Below are positions 6,542 through 8,212 of a DNA stretch of 8,212 nt, in pieces (the stretch's first letter is position 1; each line of letters begins with the position of its first letter). The stretch lies in assembly GCA_036398215.1 (NCBI GenBank), contig DASWHK010000156.1, positions 1-8,212 on the forward strand. Reading direction: 5' to 3'. The translations under genes were made by a program, and so were the position numbers. This DNA comes from DASWHK01 sp036398215. GTDB taxonomy: Bacteria > Acidobacteriota > UBA890. The notes beneath the pieces were generated by a model that worked only from the letters and a program-made list of their open reading frames with translations, was not told where the DNA came from and made no database searches.

Positions 6542-6720
6542 GGCGGCCCCAGTATATGGCCCGAGCGCACCGTTCGACCAGACTCGGGCCCGCGGCCGCC
6601 TCAGAAAGGCGTCCCACGGGCCCGTTGAGACAGGCTGCTCACTGCCGGGGCATCATGGTGCGATGGAGAGCCGCGATCGTCGCGTACACCCTGGCAGTCG
6701 TCGTGGTCGGGGGCTTCGGC
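6542..6720. other. Intergenic region between the toxin-antitoxin module and the cytochrome operon
   Basis: This 179-base gap probably holds the operon promoter. The visible elements are the TATACT box at 6551-6556 and a perfect 10-bp palindrome, ACGGGCCCGT, at 6616-6625. A short plus-strand open stretch starts at an ATG at 6655 (MVRWRAAIVAYTLAVVVVGG) and looks like a signal peptide, but it then runs antisense into the antitoxin gene. No terminator with a clear T-tract is seen after the antitoxin stop. Confidence 0.4.
6551..6579 (-). promoter_or_regulatory. Candidate promoter of the cytochrome/DUF1552/ankyrin operon
   Basis: TATACT on the minus strand (6551-6556) matches the sigma-70 -10 consensus at five of six positions. 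It stands out in very GC-rich surroundings. A weak -35 (TGGTCG, 6574-6579) lies 17 bases upstream. Transcription would begin near 6544, only a few bases before the ATG at 6541, so the mRNA would be nearly leaderless. An alternative promoter further upstream, or read-through from the toxin-antitoxin module, cannot be excluded. Confidence 0.4.
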
Positions 6721-7038
6721 CTAGCCGACCACCCGCACGTCGAAGTGCACGCCTTCGTGCTCCTGGAGCACCGACAGAAGCCCGAGCAAGTTGCTCGCCC
6801 GGGGATTGCCTCTTGGCCCCAGCATCCGCATCAAGCTCTTCGGGGACTTGCCGGCCATCTCCCCCAGCTTCTCGAACCCGATAGTGGCGTTGACGTAGTC
6901 GCGCAGCAACAGCCTGGCGGCTTGCAGGTCGCCCGCCAGGAGGCATTCAACGCCTTCAGCCAGCAGGGCCTTCCGGAACGCAGGATCCCGAGCTGCTCGC
7001 ACCTGGAAAGTCTCTCGAAACTCACGGGACAGGGGCAC
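6721..7038 (-). CDS. XRE-like antitoxin of a RelE/HigB-type toxin-antitoxin module
   Basis: The 105-aa product matches the small helix-turn-helix antidotes that accompany RelE/Gp49-like toxins. Residues 1-50 (REFRETFQVRAARDPAFRKALLAEG, then ARLLLRDYVNATIGFEKLG) are the typical N-terminal half. Residues 55-85 (GEMAGKSPKSLMRMLGPRGNP) form the DNA-binding helix-turn-helix, with the familiar 'L.R.LGP.GNP' recognition region. It should neutralise the toxin by direct binding and repress the shared promoter, probably through the inverted repeat at 7379-7394. The start is GTG, chosen because GAGGG (7046-7050) lies seven bases upstream and family members begin at this point. It lies four bases after the toxin stop, so the two are co-translated. 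The order toxin then antitoxin is that of HigBA-like modules. It appears intact. Confidence 0.87.
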   Translation of the reverse strand: MPLSREFRETFQVRAARDPAFRKALLAEGVECLLAGDLQAARLLLRDYVNATIGFEKLGEMAGKSPKSLMRMLGPRGNPRASNLLGLLSVLQEHEGVHFDVRVVG

Positions 7039-7042
7039 GTCG

Positions 7043-7369
7043 TCACCCTCGCGTTTTTCGGCGCGCGTACTCGCGCCACCGTAGTCTTGCAGCCGCGATG
7101 TCTTGCTCCTGCCTTCTCTTCGTTCCGCCCCCGAGCAAGATCAGCAACTTGTCCCCGTCCCGCCCGAAGTAGAGTCGGTATCCGGGGCCGAAATCGACGC
7201 TACGCTCCAGGACGCCGGCGCCGACGCCCTTGACGTTCGATAGATTGCCGAGTTGCATTCGGGTGAGAACCATCGTGATGCGTGCCGCAGCCACCGGGTC
7301 CAGGTCGTTGAACCACTCCGCAAACGGGCTGCGTCCTCGACCATCGACGAATTCTCGAATTTCGATCAA
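7043..7369 (-). CDS. RelE/HigB-like (Gp49 family) toxin
   Basis: The 108-aa product resembles addiction-module killer proteins of the RelE superfamily. The family pattern is followed throughout: MIEIREFVDGRGRSPFAEWF at the N-terminus, a central NLSNVKGVGAGVLERSVDFG, the conserved GYRLYFGRDGDKLLILLGGG strand pair, and a basic end with TKRRQEQDI. These toxins generally inhibit translation by cutting mRNA on the ribosome, and the basic residues near the end are the usual candidates for RNA binding or cleavage. The start codon is TTG at 7369, chosen because family members begin MIE(I/V)RE. No good Shine-Dalgarno precedes it, so translation may be weak. The gene lies just downstream of a promoter and operator-like inverted repeat and is followed four bases later by its antitoxin. 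No damage is seen, so the module looks functional. Confidence 0.88.
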   Translation of the reverse strand: MIEIREFVDGRGRSPFAEWFNDLDPVAAARITMVLTRMQLGNLSNVKGVGAGVLERSVDFGPGYRLYFGRDGDKLLILLGGGTKRRQEQDIAAARLRWREYARRKTRG

Positions 7370-7378
7370 CGGTTTCTA

Positions 7379-7416
7379 GTAACGCAAATGTTACCTGGAA
7401 AAGAGGTTCAAGTAAA
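7379..7416 (-). promoter_or_regulatory. Promoter and probable autorepression operator of the toxin-antitoxin module
   Basis: On the minus strand TTTACT (7411-7416) and TAACAT (7388-7393) are 17 bases apart, each matching the sigma-70 consensus at four of six positions. The -10 box lies within the perfect inverted repeat GTAAC-N6-GTTAC (7379-7394). A repressor bound there would block RNA polymerase, which is how antitoxins of this class normally act. The toxin TTG follows ten bases later. Confidence 0.5.
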
Positions 7417-7428
7417 GGCGCTGCCTTT
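7414..7428. promoter_or_regulatory. Perfect 6-bp hairpin upstream of the toxin-antitoxin promoter
   Basis: AAAGGC and GCCTTT are exact complements around a GCT loop. The dyad overlaps the -35 box of the toxin-antitoxin promoter by three bases and lies 120 bases past the stop of the PIN-domain remnant. It could be a second operator or the remains of a terminator, but the following minus-strand bases (ACTTGAAC) are not a T-tract. Confidence 0.3.
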
Positions 7429-7547
7429 CCTTAATGAGACGGCCACGGCCGGTGCTTTTCCGGGAACTTCCACCACCCGGTGGCTCGAGAGTCGCGCAGG
7501 GGCTTCCGCGCCGCCGGGCAGGAGTGGTGACCGCTTCGTGTCGGCCG

Positions 7548-7826
7548 TCAGGATCGCCGATCGAACGGGTCGATGACCCTCACGCCGGCGCCTTCGAATT
7601 GATCCCGGTTTCGGGTGACGACCGTGAGGTCGTGGGACAGGGCTGTGGCGGCGATGAGGCTGTCCTTGATGGGCATGGATCGCCCGGCGCGGCGCAGATC
7701 GGCGAGCAGCTCCGCCCAGCGCAGCCCGGTTTCTGGCTCCCAGGCCAGGCAGGCGATGCGCCGCACCCCGGCCTCGAACCAGCGCTCCAGCGCCCGCCTG
7801 CCACGAGAATGCGTCTCCGAGCCGCG
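7548..7826 (-). pseudogene. C-terminal remnant of a VapC-like PIN-domain toxin
   Basis: The frame is open from a TGA at 7827-7829 to the stop at 7548. From about 7799 it reads RRALERWFEAGVRRIACLAW, then GLRWAELLADLRRAGRSMPI, KDSLIAATALSHDLTVVTRN and FEGAGVRVIDPF. This is the second half of VapC/FitB-type PIN ribonucleases, ending at the usual place. The Asp in KDSLIAATA and the TRNRDQF region are present. The first half is missing, including the LDTN motif and the conserved Glu that complete the metal-binding acidic cluster, so the product should be inactive. No such motif was found in any minus-strand frame up to 8212, and no VapB-like antitoxin is seen. A GTG at 7766 could start a 72-aa peptide. 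The break looks like deletion or replacement of the 5' half rather than one frameshift. Confidence 0.75.
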
Positions 7827-7829
7827 TCA

Positions 7830-8212
7830 GGACGTCGACCCAGAAGCGCCCGTGCGGGGGCACGTACTCAATCGCAGGATACTCGCCCATCAGCTCCCGC
7901 AGACCCCCACCACTGGCTCGCACCGCTCGCGCCGATCGCCGCGGCCGCGACGAGGCCGTCACTTCCTTATGGGCGGCGCGATTCTCAGGGCGACTCGTGC
8001 GGGAGGCAAGCGGCGGTGCCGGAGCGACCGCGTCGCGCCCGAACGCATTGCCTTGTTATGAAAAGGGTCGAACCCGGTTGACGGTGGCGCCGTCACCGAC
8101 GGATACTGGCTTTCCCTTCCGGAAGCAGTTGGGCGGGTCCCCTTCTTAACTGGCGCGAGTGTCAGCCGACCGGGCAATGTCTGCGGCTCGGCGGCAGGAC
8201 CGGAAGGGCCCA
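7830..8212. other. Region without a recognisable intact gene
   Basis: No intact gene is recognisable in these 383 bases on either strand. On the minus strand a short open stretch (about 7816-7962) reads MGEYPAIEYVPPHGRFW and VDVLTRLGDAF. It looks protein-like but matches no family I recognise. It leads up to the PIN-domain remnant in another frame, so it may be the end of a different broken gene. Around 8050-8062 the minus strand has CATAACAAGGC, loosely like the start of an integron recombination site, but the matching other end is absent. Confidence 0.4.

Noticed and set aside
6616..6625. Palindrome ACGGGCCCGT as an operator
   Set aside because: A 10-bp GC palindrome is common by chance at this base composition and nothing else marks the site.
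8050..8062. Integron attC-like start (CATAACAAGGC on the minus strand)
   Set aside because: No matching GTTR-type partner box with complementary arms was found within the expected distance, and no integrase is present.
8060..8075. tRNA T-arm-like GGGTCGAACCC
   Set aside because: The loop is too short for a T-arm and no acceptor, D or anticodon arms can be drawn around it.

Overview
The window suggests a GC-rich, free-living bacterium with a heme-exporting cell envelope. The paired DUF1592-type cytochrome and DUF1552 proteins, linked to an exported ankyrin protein, fit Acidobacteriota (Vicinamibacteria-like) best. Planctomycetes, Verrucomicrobia and Myxococcota also carry such pairs. This assignment rests on gene content alone. 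All recognisable genes are on the minus strand, so the window is described here in minus-strand order, from right to left.

At the right end (about 7830-8212) no intact gene is recognisable. Next come two toxin-antitoxin traces. The first is the C-terminal half of a VapC-like PIN-domain toxin (7548-7826) without its N-terminal catalytic part. The second is a complete two-gene module, a RelE/HigB-like toxin (7043-7369) followed by an XRE-like antitoxin (6721-7038). A promoter whose -10 box lies inside an inverted repeat precedes this module, a typical layout for autorepression.

The centre is a compact three-gene operon (6541 to 649) in which both junctions are 4-base ATGA overlaps. Its genes encode (i) an 877-aa secreted planctomycete-type c-type cytochrome with DUF1587, DUF1595, DUF1592, DUF1588 and DUF1585 regions and two CxxCH heme motifs; (ii) a Tat-exported DUF1552 protein with an intact HPASHH motif; and (iii) an exported or membrane-anchored ankyrin-repeat protein with about 11-12 repeats that ends in a CxxC tail. 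All three appear to be destined for the periplasm or envelope, so they may form one complex. The function of the families is not established. This trio is the best candidate here for an undescribed system. The cytochrome also ends in tandem 14-residue repeats encoded by 42-bp palindrome-containing DNA repeats.

A stem-loop sits directly after the ankyrin stop codon and a T-rich terminator-like hairpin follows. An AT-richer regulatory stretch (about 400-480) comes next, with four 10-bp-phased repeats and a perfect 7-bp inverted repeat. It leads into a PilX-like pilus assembly gene that runs off the left edge.
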